A stretch of DNA of 64,000 bases from Leptolyngbya subtilissima AS-A7 (lineage in GTDB: Bacteria; Cyanobacteriota; Cyanobacteriia; Phormidesmidales; Phormidesmidaceae). Positions 55,383 through 64,000 of this stretch are shown one piece after another. The notes under the pieces are model-generated. The model did not search any database. It was not told where the DNA came from and worked only from the letters and a program-made list of their open reading frames with translations. The translations under genes and the position numbers were made by a program. Positions within the stretch are counted from its first letter, which is position 1; each line of letters starts with the position of its first letter. The DNA lies in NCBI RefSeq assembly GCF_039962255.1, contig NZ_JAMPKY010000009.1, positions 248,001 to 312,000 on the forward strand, written 5' to 3'.

Positions 55383-56879
55383 ATGTCGTTAGTAAGTCTG
55401 CCCAATCTGCAGGAAATGATTGATGTCATTAGCCGCGAGCGCAACCTGCCCAAGCACGCGGTTGAAAATGCCCTGCGAGAGGCCCTGCTCAAAGGCTACG
55501 AGCGCTACCGCCGCACCCGCGAAATCGACACCCACTTCGACGAAGAATACTTCGATAACTTTGACATTGAGCTAGATGTTGACGACTACGACGACCAAGG
55601 CTTCCGGGTGCTAGCCACCAAAACCATTGTTGACGAAGTCACTAGCCAAGACCACGAAATCGCTCTGTCAGAAGTGCGCGAAGTTGCCCCTGAAGCCCAA
55701 GCCGGTGACACCGTGGTGCTTGATGTCACCCCCGACCAGCGCGACTTTGGTCGTATGGCCGCCATTCAAACCAAGCAGGTGCTGGCCCAAAAGCTGCGCG
55801 ACCAGCAGCGCAAGCTGGTACAAGAGGAATTCCAAGACCTCGAAGGCAGCATTCTCTCGGCGCGGGTGCTGCGGTTTGAGCGCCAGTCGGTGATTATGGC
55901 GGTCGTCAGCGGCGTGGGCCAGCCCGAGGTTGAGGCCGAGCTACTCAAGCGCGATCAACTCCCCAACGACAACTACCGGGCCAACGCCACCTTCCGCGTA
56001 GCCCTCAAAAAAGTCTCCGAAGGTTCTCACCGTGGCCCGCAGCTGCTAGTGTCGCGGGCCGACGCGGCGCTGGTAGTCGAGCTATTTACCAACGAAGTGC
56101 CCGAAATTGAGGACGAAATCGTCCGCATCGTGGCCGTCGCACGGGAGGCTAACCCCCCATCGCGCTCCGTTGGTCCCCGCACCAAGATCGCTGTAGACAC
56201 TCTTGAGCGAGATGTGGATCCTGTGGGTGCCTGCATTGGTGCTCGGGGATCGCGCATTCAGGTGGTGGTCAACGAGCTGCGGGGCGAAAAAATTGACGTC
56301 ATTCGCTGGTCACCTGACCCGGCCACGTATATTTCCAACGCGTTAAGCCCCGCCCGTGTGGACGAGGTGCGCCTGGTCAACCCCGACGATCGCCAGGCTC
56401 ACGTGCTGGTGCCCGAAGACCAGCTCAGTTTGGCGATCGGTAAAGAGGGCCAAAACGTTCGCTTGGCGGCTCGTCTCACCGGTTGGAAGATCGACATCAA
56501 AGACTCGGGCAAGTATGACTATGATGAGGAAGACCGCAAGATTGCCGAAATAGCGGCGGCTCGCGAGGAAGCCGCCCGCGAAGCCGCAGAGCTGGCAGCG
56601 GAGGAAGCTGAGGCAGCAGAATGGAAGGCTAAGGCGGCGGCAGAGCGAGCGGCGGCTGAGGCTAGAGCAGCGGGCCTAGAGGTTGATGAAGCACCCTCTG
56701 AGGAGGATGAACTGGAGACTGCACCCTCCGATGCTGAGTATGACGCTGACTTCCCAGAGTCTGCTGAAGAGCCTACGGCTGAGGCGGCTGAACTAGCCAC
56801 CGACTTTGAAGAAGAGGAGGCTCTAGAGGAAGAATCTCTGGCAGACGAAAACCCAGCGGCGATCGCAGAGGAAGAGTAA
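55383..56879 (+). CDS. nusA: Transcription termination/antitermination factor NusA
   Basis: About 498 residues. An N-terminal domain binds RNA polymerase (about 5-130). It is followed by an S1 domain (about 135-200) and two KH domains (about 230-345, [31 protein letters not shown] and [25 protein letters not shown]). The C-terminus from about residue 365 is a long Glu/Ala-rich acidic tail with no second RNA-polymerase-binding domain, as in other cyanobacteria. The ATG at 55383 fits the usual MSLVSLP start; a GTG lies two codons upstream. Confidence 0.97.
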   Translation: MSLVSLPNLQEMIDVISRERNLPKHAVENALREALLKGYERYRRTREIDTHFDEEYFDNFDIELDVDDYDDQGFRVLATKTIVDEVTSQDHEIALSEVREVAPEAQAGDTVVLDVTPDQRDFGRMAAIQTKQVLAQKLRDQQRKLVQEEFQDLEGSILSARVLRFERQSVIMAVVSGVGQPEVEAELLKRDQLPNDNYRANATFRVALKKVSEGSHRGPQLLVSRADAALVVELFTNEVPEIEDEIVRIVAVAREANPPSRSVGPRTKIAVDTLERDVDPVGACIGARGSRIQVVVNELRGEKIDVIRWSPDPATYISNALSPARVDEVRLVNPDDRQAHVLVPEDQLSLAIGKEGQNVRLAARLTGWKIDIKDSGKYDYDEEDRKIAEIAAAREEAAREAAELAAEEAEAAEWKAKAAAERAAAEARAAGLEVDEAPSEEDELETAPSDAEYDADFPESAEEPTAEAAELATDFEEEEALEEESLADENPAAIAEEE

Positions 56880-56898
56880 GTTTTGGAGAAAGCTTCCC

Positions 56899-57198
56899 AT
56901 GCAACCCAACTATCGACGCTGTATCAGCTGTCGGCAGGTCGCCCCCAAAGCTGATTTTTGGCGGGTGGTGCGGGTTTATCCCGACCGATCGGTGCGTCTC
57001 GGCGATGGAATGGGGCGATCGGCCTACCTCTGCCCCCAGGCCGACTGCCTGCGCCAGGCTCAGAAAAAAAGTCGGCTGGGGCGGGCTTTAAAAGTTAACG
57101 TACCAGAGGAAGTCTACCAAAGCCTGTGGAGCCGACTAGAGGGCAAAACGGCTAATTCCGTTGCTGGCCAACAATCTCTGCCCGGCCGGCAGGCCTAA
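56899..57198 (+). CDS. rnpM: RnpM/YlxR family RNA-binding protein
   Basis: A 99-residue protein of the YlxR (DUF448) family: NYRRCISCRQVAPKADFWRVVRVYPDRSVRLGDGMGRSAYLCPQADCLRQAQKKSRLGRALKVNVPEEVYQSLWSRL, with CxxC and GRSAYLCP signatures. The family binds RNA and modulates RNase P in Bacillus. It lies 19 bases after nusA and before infB, the usual place. Confidence 0.93.
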   Translation: MQPNYRRCISCRQVAPKADFWRVVRVYPDRSVRLGDGMGRSAYLCPQADCLRQAQKKSRLGRALKVNVPEEVYQSLWSRLEGKTANSVAGQQSLPGRQA

Positions 57199-57511
57199 GT
57201 AGAGAGTGTTAAGGAAAAAATGTGCCGTCAGGAGGCTTAACCAAAAATTTTTGCAACTGAATCGTCTCTATACGCGATCCCTCTGAGATTCTGTTCATTG
57301 GGGAAGCAACTGATTACACTCATAGTATGGGTATCTGACTGGCCCCCCTAGGGCGTCAGTAAACTTGCTTGAGGTCCCATGTCCACCTAGCCTTGGTTTA
57401 CAATGCCATGTTAGGGCTAACGTATTCGTCAGAATGGTTTGATGTCGTTTTGTTGGACGAAGCAGGTTGGTTTATGTAAGTAACAAGCTTGACTAGCGTA
57501 GGGAGATGTGG
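57199..57511 (+). other. Intergenic leader between rnpM and infB
   Basis: About 313 bases with no gene. A TACAAT hexamer at 57399-57404 could be a -10 for an internal infB promoter, and GTTAGGGCTAAC at 57410-57421 forms a 5-bp inverted repeat just after it. No intrinsic terminator is visible, so infB can also be read through from rimP. The GGGAG at 57501-57505 precedes the infB ATG. Confidence 0.5.
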
Positions 57512-60500
57512 ATGAACGGCAAAGTGAGAATTTACGAGTTATCGAAGGAATTGGATTTGGATAACAAAGACATCTTGGCGATCGCAAGTCGCCTCGACAT
57601 TGCCGTGAAGAGTCACAGCAGCACCATCGCAGAGTCAGAAGCTGAGCAAATTCGCTCAGCGGCTCTTCAGTCTCGCGCCAGCGGCGGTGCCAATCGGCCC
57701 AATGCTGCGCCAGATCGCTCTGCCAGTCGGCCTCGACCAGCGGCCCCGGTCAAAAATGGTGCTCGACCCGAACGCAAGCAGCAGATTTTAGAAATTCGTC
57801 GCCATCGGGTTACCCCCAGGGCTGACACTGAGGCAGGCGCTCCCACTCCCAGCGCTGCCTCCCCTAGCACTCCTGCCCCCAGCGCCAGTCGACCAACGCG
57901 TCCTGATAGTCTCTCTCAGCCCCCCAGCCGTCCTGGGGAAGCTCCTAGAGTCGATGAGGTTAAACCTAAGCCGCCAGTATCTCTTAATCGCCCTGGGTCT
58001 AACGCTCCTGCTCCTGCTGAGACTCCTGTCGAAGAGGTTGAGGCGGTTGCGGTCGAGCCCGCTGTAGAGGCCGCTCCACTGCCGGTCAAGCCAAGACCAG
58101 AGCTAGTTGGGCCTGTGTCTCGGGTTCGTACCGAAAGTGACGATCGCCAGGTGATTGTGCCAGAGGGCGCTCGTCCGCCCCGCCCTGTCATTCGCCGCCC
58201 CGAGAGCCGTGGCCCCGAGAGCCGCAGCTCAGAAGGTCGTTCGGCTGACGGCCCTAGCGCACCGCGTCCCACCATTCCTATCCGCGAAATTGATGCGGGC
58301 GAAGATGTTACTCGTCTGAAGCCCAAGCCCAAGCTGCGGCGACCCAACGCTGATGCTGAAACGGCCAGAGCCGAAACGGCCGCTCGCACCGAAACGCCTC
58401 CCGGCAATGATTCCATCTCTGTACTTGGGGTCGGTGGCCTTGACGATCAGCCGCGTCGCCCTTCACCGCCTCGCCATAAGCGCGAAGAGCGCGAAGACGA
58501 GGACGACGATCAAAAGATGCGCGAAAAAGCCAGCAAGGTCGGCAAGACCAAGCGGCGGGGCCAAGGCGTGCTGGGCGAAGACGATGAAGATCTCGACGTG
58601 CTGGTCGATGAGCTTGACGAAGACGAAGAACAGGCCACCGATGCCCAAAATCTGAGCATCTCGCTAGCGCGCCCACCTAAGCCCAAGAGTGCCGGTAGTG
58701 GCAAGCCGTCGTCACCGACGATGAAGAGCCACAAGCCTCAGCATCGCGACAGTAGTAGCGGCGGTGGTCGCTCCCGTCGTGGTCGCCGGGGTGAGTCTCA
58801 GCCCACCCAGGAGCGCCCCGAGTTTATCGTGCTCTCCGAAGGGCTAACCGTCCATGAGCTGGCCGAGCAAATTATGGTGCCCGAGACAGAGCTGATCAAG
58901 TCTCTGTTCTTTAAGGGCATCGCTGCCAACATCAACCAAACCCTTGATATCGAAACCGCCAAGATGGTGGCCGAGGAATTCGAGGTCATGGTTGAAACCA
59001 GCGAAGTGGAGTCAGAGGCCAAAAAGGTCACTGAAATGATCGACGAAGCCGACTTTGAGAGCCTCAAGCGGCGGCCTCCGGTGGTTACCATCATGGGTCA
59101 CGTTGACCACGGTAAAACTACGCTGCTCGACTCCATCCGCAAGACCAAGGTGGCCCAAGGTGAGGCTGGCGGCATCACTCAGCACATCGGTGCTTACCAC
59201 GTCGATGTCGACCACGCGGGTACTTCCCATCAGATTGTGTTCCTAGACACCCCTGGCCACGAGGCGTTTACCGCCATGCGAGCGCGGGGTACCCGAGTGA
59301 CTGACATTGCCATTCTGGTGGTGGCGGCCGATGACGGCGTGCGGCCCCAGACCATTGAGGCCATTAGCCACGCCAAGGCTGCCGAGGTGCCGCTGATTGT
59401 GGCCATCAACAAGGTTGATAAAGAGACTGCCAACCCCGATCGCGTCAAGCAAGAGCTGATGGAGCACGGGCTAGTGCCTGAGGAATGGGGTGGCGACACC
59501 ATTATGGTGCCGGTTAGCGCCCTGTCGGGTGAAAATCTCGACAGCTTGCTGGAGATGATTGTGCTGGTTGCTGAGATCGAAGATCTCCAAGCCAACCCTG
59601 ATCGTCTGGCTCGCGGTACCGTGATTGAGGCAAATCTTGATAAGGCGCGCGGCCCGGTTGCTACCTTACTGATTCAGAACGGTACGCTGCGGGTGGGCGA
59701 CTCCCTGGTGGCTGGCCCAATCTTGGGCAAGGTCAAGGCCATGCTTGACGATCGCCTGAAGCGAGTCAAAGTCGCTGGCCCCTCCTTTGCGGTTGAGGTG
59801 CTGGGTCTCAACGATGTCCCCGCTGCTGGGGACGAATTTGAGGTCTACTCCGACGAGAAAACCGCTAGAGCCGTGGCCGACAAGCGCATGCTTGAGCAGC
59901 GTCAGTCGCGCCTACAGCAGTCGATGGCCTCTCGTCGCGTTACCCTCAACACCATCTCTGCCCAGGTTCAGGAGGGCGATCTCAAGGATCTCAACCTACT
60001 GCTCAAGGCCGACGTGCAGGGCTCTATCGAAGCTATTCTGGCGGCGCTCCAGCAGCTACCGCAGAACGAGGTGCAGATTCGAGTGTTGCTGGCTGCTCCT
60101 GGTGAAATCAGCGAGACTGACGTCGACCTGGCAGCTGCCAGTGGCGCGGTGATTGTTGGCTTCAACACCACCCTGGCTCCTGGGGCGCGGCAGTCTGCCG
60201 ATCGCCTGGGTGTAGACGTGCGCGACTACGAGGTGATTTACAACCTCCTCGACGACATCCAAGGTGCTATGGAAGGTCTACTCGATCCCGAAATGGTCGA
60301 GGAGCCTCTGGGTCAGGTGGAAGTGCGGGCGGTGTTCCCCGTGCGCAAGGGTGCGGTTGCCGGTTGTTACGTGCTTTCGGGCAAGGTCACTCGCAACTGC
60401 AACCTCCGAGTGGTGCGCAGTGGCGAGGTTGTCTACACAGGCAAGCTCGACTCCCTCAAGCGCATGAAAGAAGATGCCAAAGATGTGGCCTCTGGGTTCG

Positions 60501-60601
60501 AGTGCGGCATCGGCATCGACAACTTCAGCGACTGGAAAGAAGGCGACATTATCGATGCCTTCAAGATGGTCACGAAGCGTCGCACCCTGGCGATGGCCTA
60601 G
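57512..60601 (+). CDS. infB: Translation initiation factor IF-2
   Basis: About 1,029 residues. An N-terminal IF2_N segment ([28 protein letters not shown]) is followed by a long Pro/Ala/Glu/Arg-rich disordered region (about 55-420) and a second IF2_N (about 432-485, [19 protein letters not shown]). Then comes the G domain with GHVDHGKT (about 529), DTPGH, NKVD and SALSGEN, and the C-terminal domains that bind initiator tRNA. It is long because of the linker, as usual in cyanobacteria. The ATG at 57512 is chosen over 57506 because GGGAG is 6 bases ahead and [10 protein letters not shown] is the family start. Confidence 0.97.
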   Translation: MNGKVRIYELSKELDLDNKDILAIASRLDIAVKSHSSTIAESEAEQIRSAALQSRASGGANRPNAAPDRSASRPRPAAPVKNGARPERKQQILEIRRHRVTPRADTEAGAPTPSAASPSTPAPSASRPTRPDSLSQPPSRPGEAPRVDEVKPKPPVSLNRPGSNAPAPAETPVEEVEAVAVEPAVEAAPLPVKPRPELVGPVSRVRTESDDRQVIVPEGARPPRPVIRRPESRGPESRSSEGRSADGPSAPRPTIPIREIDAGEDVTRLKPKPKLRRPNADAETARAETAARTETPPGNDSISVLGVGGLDDQPRRPSPPRHKREEREDEDDDQKMREKASKVGKTKRRGQGVLGEDDEDLDVLVDELDEDEEQATDAQNLSISLARPPKPKSAGSGKPSSPTMKSHKPQHRDSSSGGGRSRRGRRGESQPTQERPEFIVLSEGLTVHELAEQIMVPETELIKSLFFKGIAANINQTLDIETAKMVAEEFEVMVETSEVESEAKKVTEMIDEADFESLKRRPPVVTIMGHVDHGKTTLLDSIRKTKVAQGEAGGITQHIGAYHVDVDHAGTSHQIVFLDTPGHEAFTAMRARGTRVTDIAILVVAADDGVRPQTIEAISHAKAAEVPLIVAINKVDKETANPDRVKQELMEHGLVPEEWGGDTIMVPVSALSGENLDSLLEMIVLVAEIEDLQANPDRLARGTVIEANLDKARGPVATLLIQNGTLRVGDSLVAGPILGKVKAMLDDRLKRVKVAGPSFAVEVLGLNDVPAAGDEFEVYSDEKTARAVADKRMLEQRQSRLQQSMASRRVTLNTISAQVQEGDLKDLNLLLKADVQGSIEAILAALQQLPQNEVQIRVLLAAPGEISETDVDLAAASGAVIVGFNTTLAPGARQSADRLGVDVRDYEVIYNLLDDIQGAMEGLLDPEMVEEPLGQVEVRAVFPVRKGAVAGCYVLSGKVTRNCNLRVVRSGEVVYTGKLDSLKRMKEDAKDVASGFECGIGIDNFSDWKEGDIIDAFKMVTKRRTLAMA

Positions 60602-60607
60602 GCAAGG

Positions 60608-60634
60608 GCAGGGTCCTTCTACGAGGGACCCTGC
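60608..60634 (+). terminator. Hairpin after infB
   Basis: GCAGGGTCC at 60608-60616 and GGACCCTGC at 60626-60634 form a perfect 9-bp stem with a 9-nt loop, seven bases after the infB stop. No T-run follows, so partial read-through into the membrane protein gene is expected. Confidence 0.5.
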
Positions 60635-60663
60635 GAGACGGCAGTGTAGAAACGGAGTTGACA

Positions 60664-61683
60664 ATGGCACCCTGGCGCTGCGATCCGTATCTGTGGGTAC
60701 ACCTAGCCGGATTGGCGACGGTACCGCTGTGGATTGATTTGTGCTTACTTGGGCTGGCGGTGGGTAACCCGGTTCTGCCTGGGCTAGAGCTGGGTGTCAT
60801 TGTTGCGTTAGGCGTGCTGCCGGTGCTGGTGATGCAGTTGCGGCAGCCTTTTTACATCTTTAGTTTGCTAGGGCTGGCGCTGAAGCCGGCTGCATTGCAG
60901 GATGATCAGCGTCGTCTGCTGAGTCAATTTCGGCGGTGGCGAGTGCGTTTGGGAGCACTGCTGGTGCCGGTGCCTCTGGTCTGGGGGTTGCTAAAGCTTT
61001 ATCCTCTAGCATTTCTGGCCCGTGACCTGACGCCCTTCAGCGATTGGGGACGACTAGGAGGTGTGGCGATCGCCGTCCTCAGCTTCTTTATGGCCAACCT
61101 TTTCTTGCAGATACCCATAGCCGTACTTCAGGTGTTGGCTACGCCAGATCGGGTGATGACCAAGGTTGCCCCTTATCCTATTGAGAACGTGGCTGCTGAC
61201 TTCACTTGGATTGGGCTGACGGTCGGCAAGATTTTGCCCGACTTAATCAATCGGCCGAGGCCCGAGTCTGCTACTGCAGCCATGGTGGAAACTTTTGAGC
61301 CTCCTCAGGTTGTGCCTGTTGGGGTCTTAGACGAGCCTGAGGGTGGTGTTGCTGAAGCGATAGTTGAAACCGAAGTTCCTTTAGAGCATGCGCTTGAAGC
61401 AGGTGCAACTGACGACTTAGCGGCTCACATCCGTGCATCAGATTTGTCAGTCTCCTCAGATTTGGCAGCCTCCTCAAAAGCGATCGCAGGCGCTGTTGAC
61501 CCTGAAAATCCCAAAGACTCCGTTGCGGCAGATTCCTTCGTAGATAGTGATGCTACGAGTGGCTACAAGCCTTTGCGCCACCCAGAAGTTGAGGAATCTA
61601 GCGACGACACGGCCCACCTAGACGATGCCGCCTATCCACAGTCCTTGCCTGCGATCGTCGATGTCTACCCCAATTCTCGCTAG
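60664..61683 (+). CDS. Low-complexity tail membrane protein (cyanobacterial)
   Basis: A 339-residue protein. The first about 200 residues have several hydrophobic helices (LWVHLAGLATVPLWIDLCLLGLAVG, LGVIVALGVLPVLVMQL, LGALLVPVPLVWGLLKLYPLAF, VAIAVLSFFMANLFLQIPIAVLQVL) and a conserved NVAADFTWIGLTVGKILPDL stretch. The remainder is a variable acidic/Ser/Ala tail. This matches the protein that follows infB in many cyanobacteria. The role is unknown. The ATG at 60664 is chosen because the upstream part of the frame overlaps infB and lacks protein character. Confidence 0.85.
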   Translation: MAPWRCDPYLWVHLAGLATVPLWIDLCLLGLAVGNPVLPGLELGVIVALGVLPVLVMQLRQPFYIFSLLGLALKPAALQDDQRRLLSQFRRWRVRLGALLVPVPLVWGLLKLYPLAFLARDLTPFSDWGRLGGVAIAVLSFFMANLFLQIPIAVLQVLATPDRVMTKVAPYPIENVAADFTWIGLTVGKILPDLINRPRPESATAAMVETFEPPQVVPVGVLDEPEGGVAEAIVETEVPLEHALEAGATDDLAAHIRASDLSVSSDLAASSKAIAGAVDPENPKDSVAADSFVDSDATSGYKPLRHPEVEESSDDTAHLDDAAYPQSLPAIVDVYPNSR

Positions 61684-61889
61684 GGCTCTAGCGCACCGAC
61701 TATAGATTTTGCCAATTTTTAGTACTGAGTACTGTGGTCCTTGGCACAATCGCCGCTGGGTGATTACGCTATCTTGTAAGTAGTCCTCTAGTGACTAGAG
61801 TTTTTGCTGACTCGCAGACTGAGCGAGTGGCCCTGAGGGGTAGAAAAACCCGAGATCTCGACAGTTATCCGCACTTTTTAGAGGCAGCT

Positions 61890-62090
61890 ATGGCCGTAAC
61901 TCGCTCCGTAAACTCCTTGCAGCTTTCTGAACACGCCCGCATTTGGTTCAGCCTCAAGTCTGCGATCGCCAGCAGCTCCGGTTTCAAAAGCTGGAAGGGT
62001 GAGCTGCCCGCCGCTGAGGCTGAAGCCGCTCCGCTCGATCAGCTGGTGCGTCGCTACCTACGCGAAACCTTAGAAACCCTGGCTTACTAG
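61890..62090 (+). CDS. Small conserved-looking protein, unknown function
   Basis: A 66-residue helical protein: MAVTRSVNSLQLSEHARIWFSLKSAIASSSGFKSWK and a C-terminal amphipathic helix (LDQLVRRYLRETLETLAY). AGAGG lies 5 bases before the ATG at 61890. A longer version starting at GTG 61791 is possible, but its extra residues look non-coding. No family recognised. Confidence 0.6.
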   Translation: MAVTRSVNSLQLSEHARIWFSLKSAIASSSGFKSWKGELPAAEAEAAPLDQLVRRYLRETLETLAY

Positions 62091-62100
62091 ACCCTGCAAG

Positions 62101-63093
62101 CTACTGGACCTTGTAGTACTGCTTATACCAATCCACAAACCGCTGGATACCTACTTCAATGGGGGTACTGGGGGCAAATCCTACGTCGGCCATGAGATCG
62201 CTGACGTCGGCATAGGTGGCGGGCACATCTCCAGGCTGCATGCCGCACAAAACAGTTTGGGCTTTCTTCCCGAGGGCCGATTCGATTACCTGAATAAAGC
62301 GCAGCAGCTCCACTGGCTGGTGGTTGCCAATGTTGTAAATCTTGTAGGGAGCCTGGCTGTCGCTATTGGGGTCTGTGCTAGAGACAGGAATATGTGTCAT
62401 GACCCGCACGACTCCCTCCACTACGTCGTCAATGTAGGTAAAGTCGCGCTTCATCTGGCCCTGGTTAAATACCTGGATAGGGCGATCGCCCAAGATTGCT
62501 TCTACAAACTTGAAGTAGGCCATATCGGGCCGTCCCCAAGGGCCATAGACTGTAAAAAAACGCAGCCCTGTGGTGGGAATTTGATACAGGTTGCTGTAGG
62601 CGTGGGCCATCAGCTCGTTGGCCTTTTTGGTGGCGGCGTAGAGTGACACCGGGTGGTCAACGCGATCGTCCACCGAAAACGGTACCTTGCGATTGGCCCC
62701 ATACACCGAGCTGGATGACGCAAACACCAGGTGCTCAACCCCTATCATGCGGCAGCCCTCCAGCAGGTTGAGAAACCCCGACAGGTTGCTGTCGGAGTAG
62801 GCAAAGGGGTTTTCTAGCGAGTAGCGCACCCCCGCCTGGGCCGCCAGGTGAATGACGTACTGAAACTGGTGGTTGCGAAATAGCGCCAGCATTCCCGCGC
62901 GATCGAACAGATCGAGCTGTTCGAAGGTGAAGCCATCGTGGGGTGCGAGCTGGGCGAGGCGATCGCGCTTCAAACCCACGTCGTAGTAGTCGTTGAGGTT
63001 ATCGATGCCGTAGACCTGCTGGCCGCTGTCTAACAGCCGCCGGGCCACAAACGAGCCCACAAATCCTGCTACTCCAGTAACCAGTACAGCGAT
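62101..63093 (-). CDS. UDP-glucuronate 4-epimerase-like NAD-dependent epimerase
   Basis: An extended SDR: VLVTGVAGFVGSFVARRLLDSGQQVYGIDNLNDYYDVGLKRDRL, FASSSSVYGANRKVPFS, YAATKKANELMAHAYSNLYQIPTTGLRFFTVYGPWGRPDMAYFKF. The NDYYDVxLKxxRL and WGRPDMA segments are typical of UDP-glucuronate 4-epimerases, which convert UDP-glucuronate to UDP-galacturonate. No ATG, GTG or TTG start fits near the Rossmann motif. The only strong Shine-Dalgarno (AGGAGG, minus strand of 63102-63107) lies 8 bases before an ATC codon at 63093, so an ATC start is possible; a TTG at 63129 is the alternative. The 438-codon frame runs further upstream into the divergent pnp gene and is not used. Confidence 0.9.
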   Translation of the reverse strand: MAVLVTGVAGFVGSFVARRLLDSGQQVYGIDNLNDYYDVGLKRDRLAQLAPHDGFTFEQLDLFDRAGMLALFRNHQFQYVIHLAAQAGVRYSLENPFAYSDSNLSGFLNLLEGCRMIGVEHLVFASSSSVYGANRKVPFSVDDRVDHPVSLYAATKKANELMAHAYSNLYQIPTTGLRFFTVYGPWGRPDMAYFKFVEAILGDRPIQVFNQGQMKRDFTYIDDVVEGVVRVMTHIPVSSTDPNSDSQAPYKIYNIGNHQPVELLRFIQVIESALGKKAQTVLCGMQPGDVPATYADVSDLMADVGFAPSTPIEVGIQRFVDWYKQYYKVQ

Positions 63094-63287
63094 GACCGTA
63101 GCCTCCTGGGGCCAGAAATTTTGATCCAAACCAACGCCCGTAGAGTACCCAAGGGGCCTCAGAACCTTAAGTCTTTTGCCTAATTTTGTCTCTGGCGGCC
63201 CATGCAACAAGCCATTGTCGTCATCGGTGCTAGGATCAGGCCAAAGAAACCAAGAAGAATGGTAAGAGAGAAAGGACGTAGTCGTAC

Positions 63288-64000
63288 ATGCAAGAATTTG
63301 AAAAAACAATCTCCTTCGGTGGTCGCGATATTCACCTGAGGGGTGGGTTACTGGCTCCCCAAGCGGGGGGTGCGGTGTTGGTACAGTCGGGTGAGACCGC
63401 GGTTCTGGTGACCGCAACCCGCTCAGCAGGACGTCAAGGCATCGACTTTTTGCCTCTGCTGGTTGATTACGAAGAGCGGCTTTATGCTGCTGGGCGCATC
63501 CCCGGTGGATTTTTGCGGCGGGAGGGCCGTCCCCCTGAGCGGGCTACTTTAATTTGTCGCCTCATCGATCGCCCCATGCGACCCCTGTTTCCCCAGTGGC
63601 TGCGCGACGACATTCAAATTGTCGCCACTACCCTGGCCATGGATGAGCAGGTACCCCCAGATGTACTGGCGGCCACAGGCGCATCGATCGCAGTGCTGCT
63701 GGCCAAAATTCCTTTTTATGGACCGATGGCCGCAGTGCGGGTAGGTCTAGTGGGTGACGACTTTGTCATCAACCCTACCTACAAAGAAGTTGAAACCGGC
63801 GATCTCGACCTAGTGGTGGCGGGCTCCCCTGACGGTGTGATCATGGTCGAGGCTGGTGCCAACCAGCTTCCCGAGGCTGACGTGATTGAGGCCATCGACT
63901 TTGGCTATGAAGTTGTACAAGATCTGATCAAGGCCCAGCTAGAACTGATCAAAGAGCTAGGCATTGAGATCGTTACCGAGCAAGAGCCTGAGACCGACCC
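63288..64000 (+). CDS. pnp: Polyribonucleotide nucleotidyltransferase, N-terminal part
   Basis: The frame starts [44 protein letters not shown] at 63288 and stays open to the end of the window (237 residues). It contains the first RNase PH domain of PNPase: [90 protein letters not shown]. The enzyme is a 3'-5' phosphorolytic exoribonuclease. The gene is truncated by the window edge. Confidence 0.96.
   Translation, partial: MQEFEKTISFGGRDIHLRGGLLAPQAGGAVLVQSGETAVLVTATRSAGRQGIDFLPLLVDYEERLYAAGRIPGGFLRREGRPPERATLICRLIDRPMRPLFPQWLRDDIQIVATTLAMDEQVPPDVLAATGASIAVLLAKIPFYGPMAAVRVGLVGDDFVINPTYKEVETGDLDLVVAGSPDGVIMVEAGANQLPEADVIEAIDFGYEVVQDLIKAQLELIKELGIEIVTEQEPETD

Overview
The window is chromosomal DNA of a filamentous cyanobacterium, most likely a non-heterocystous Leptolyngbya/Nodosilinea-like lineage (inference). 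The evidence is the abundance of GCGATCGC (HIP1-type) octamers, an intact hetR next to a patX-like gene, two SLH-OprB type outer-membrane porins, an HpsJ-like protein, and the rimP-nusA-rnpM-infB order followed by a low-complexity-tail membrane protein that is typical of cyanobacteria. I see no transposase, prophage, CRISPR array, rRNA or tRNA gene. Almost all of the window is ordinary core-genome sequence.

Layout. 1-5.7 kb: end of a SlyD-like isomerase, sodB, a small unknown gene, a dCache-HAMP-PAS-GGDEF-EAL cyclic-di-GMP enzyme and an aspartate aminotransferase. 6.1-9.2 kb: a patX-like gene coding for three RGSGR pentapeptides, then hetR, then a convergent coiled-coil/proline-rich protein. 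9.4-17 kb: a DUF6492-like protein, an orphan peptide-binding protein, an HpsJ-like protein, a SWIM protein, and a UDP-glucose dehydrogenase/UDP-glucuronate decarboxylase pair (UDP-xylose supply). 17.6-21 kb: tandem porin paralogues with nearly identical 5' halves. 21-34 kb: mixed housekeeping genes (nadC, dusA, ftsH, gltX, an MFS transporter, a membrane ClpP-fold protease). 34-45 kb: cell-envelope genes (AmiC-type amidase, LCP ligase, a degenerate LysM-M23 protein) with coaBC, trhO, a deacetylase and small hydrolases. 45-50 kb: a DegP/HtrA-type protease, larB, a Yfr1-like small RNA locus and a PRK-like kinase. 49.5-62 kb: an RlhA-like U32 protein, a GT39-like membrane glycosyltransferase and the rimP-nusA-rnpM-infB operon. 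62-64 kb: a UDP-glucuronate epimerase-like gene divergent from the start of pnp.

Two regulatory circuits stand out. First, patX and hetR lie side by side and encode a putative inhibitor with three pentapeptide copies and a receptor that keeps the pentapeptide-binding residues. Second, the ribosome-binding regions of both porin genes carry GGTGTGAGGAG. This is the complement of the conserved core of the cyanobacterial sRNA Yfr1, and a Yfr1-like element (core plus strong terminator) lies about 27 kb away in an intergenic region with no other reason for a plus-strand terminator.

Limits: function names come from motif recognition by eye, without database searches. Starts were moved from the longest frame where codon identity and Shine-Dalgarno spacing favoured an internal start.
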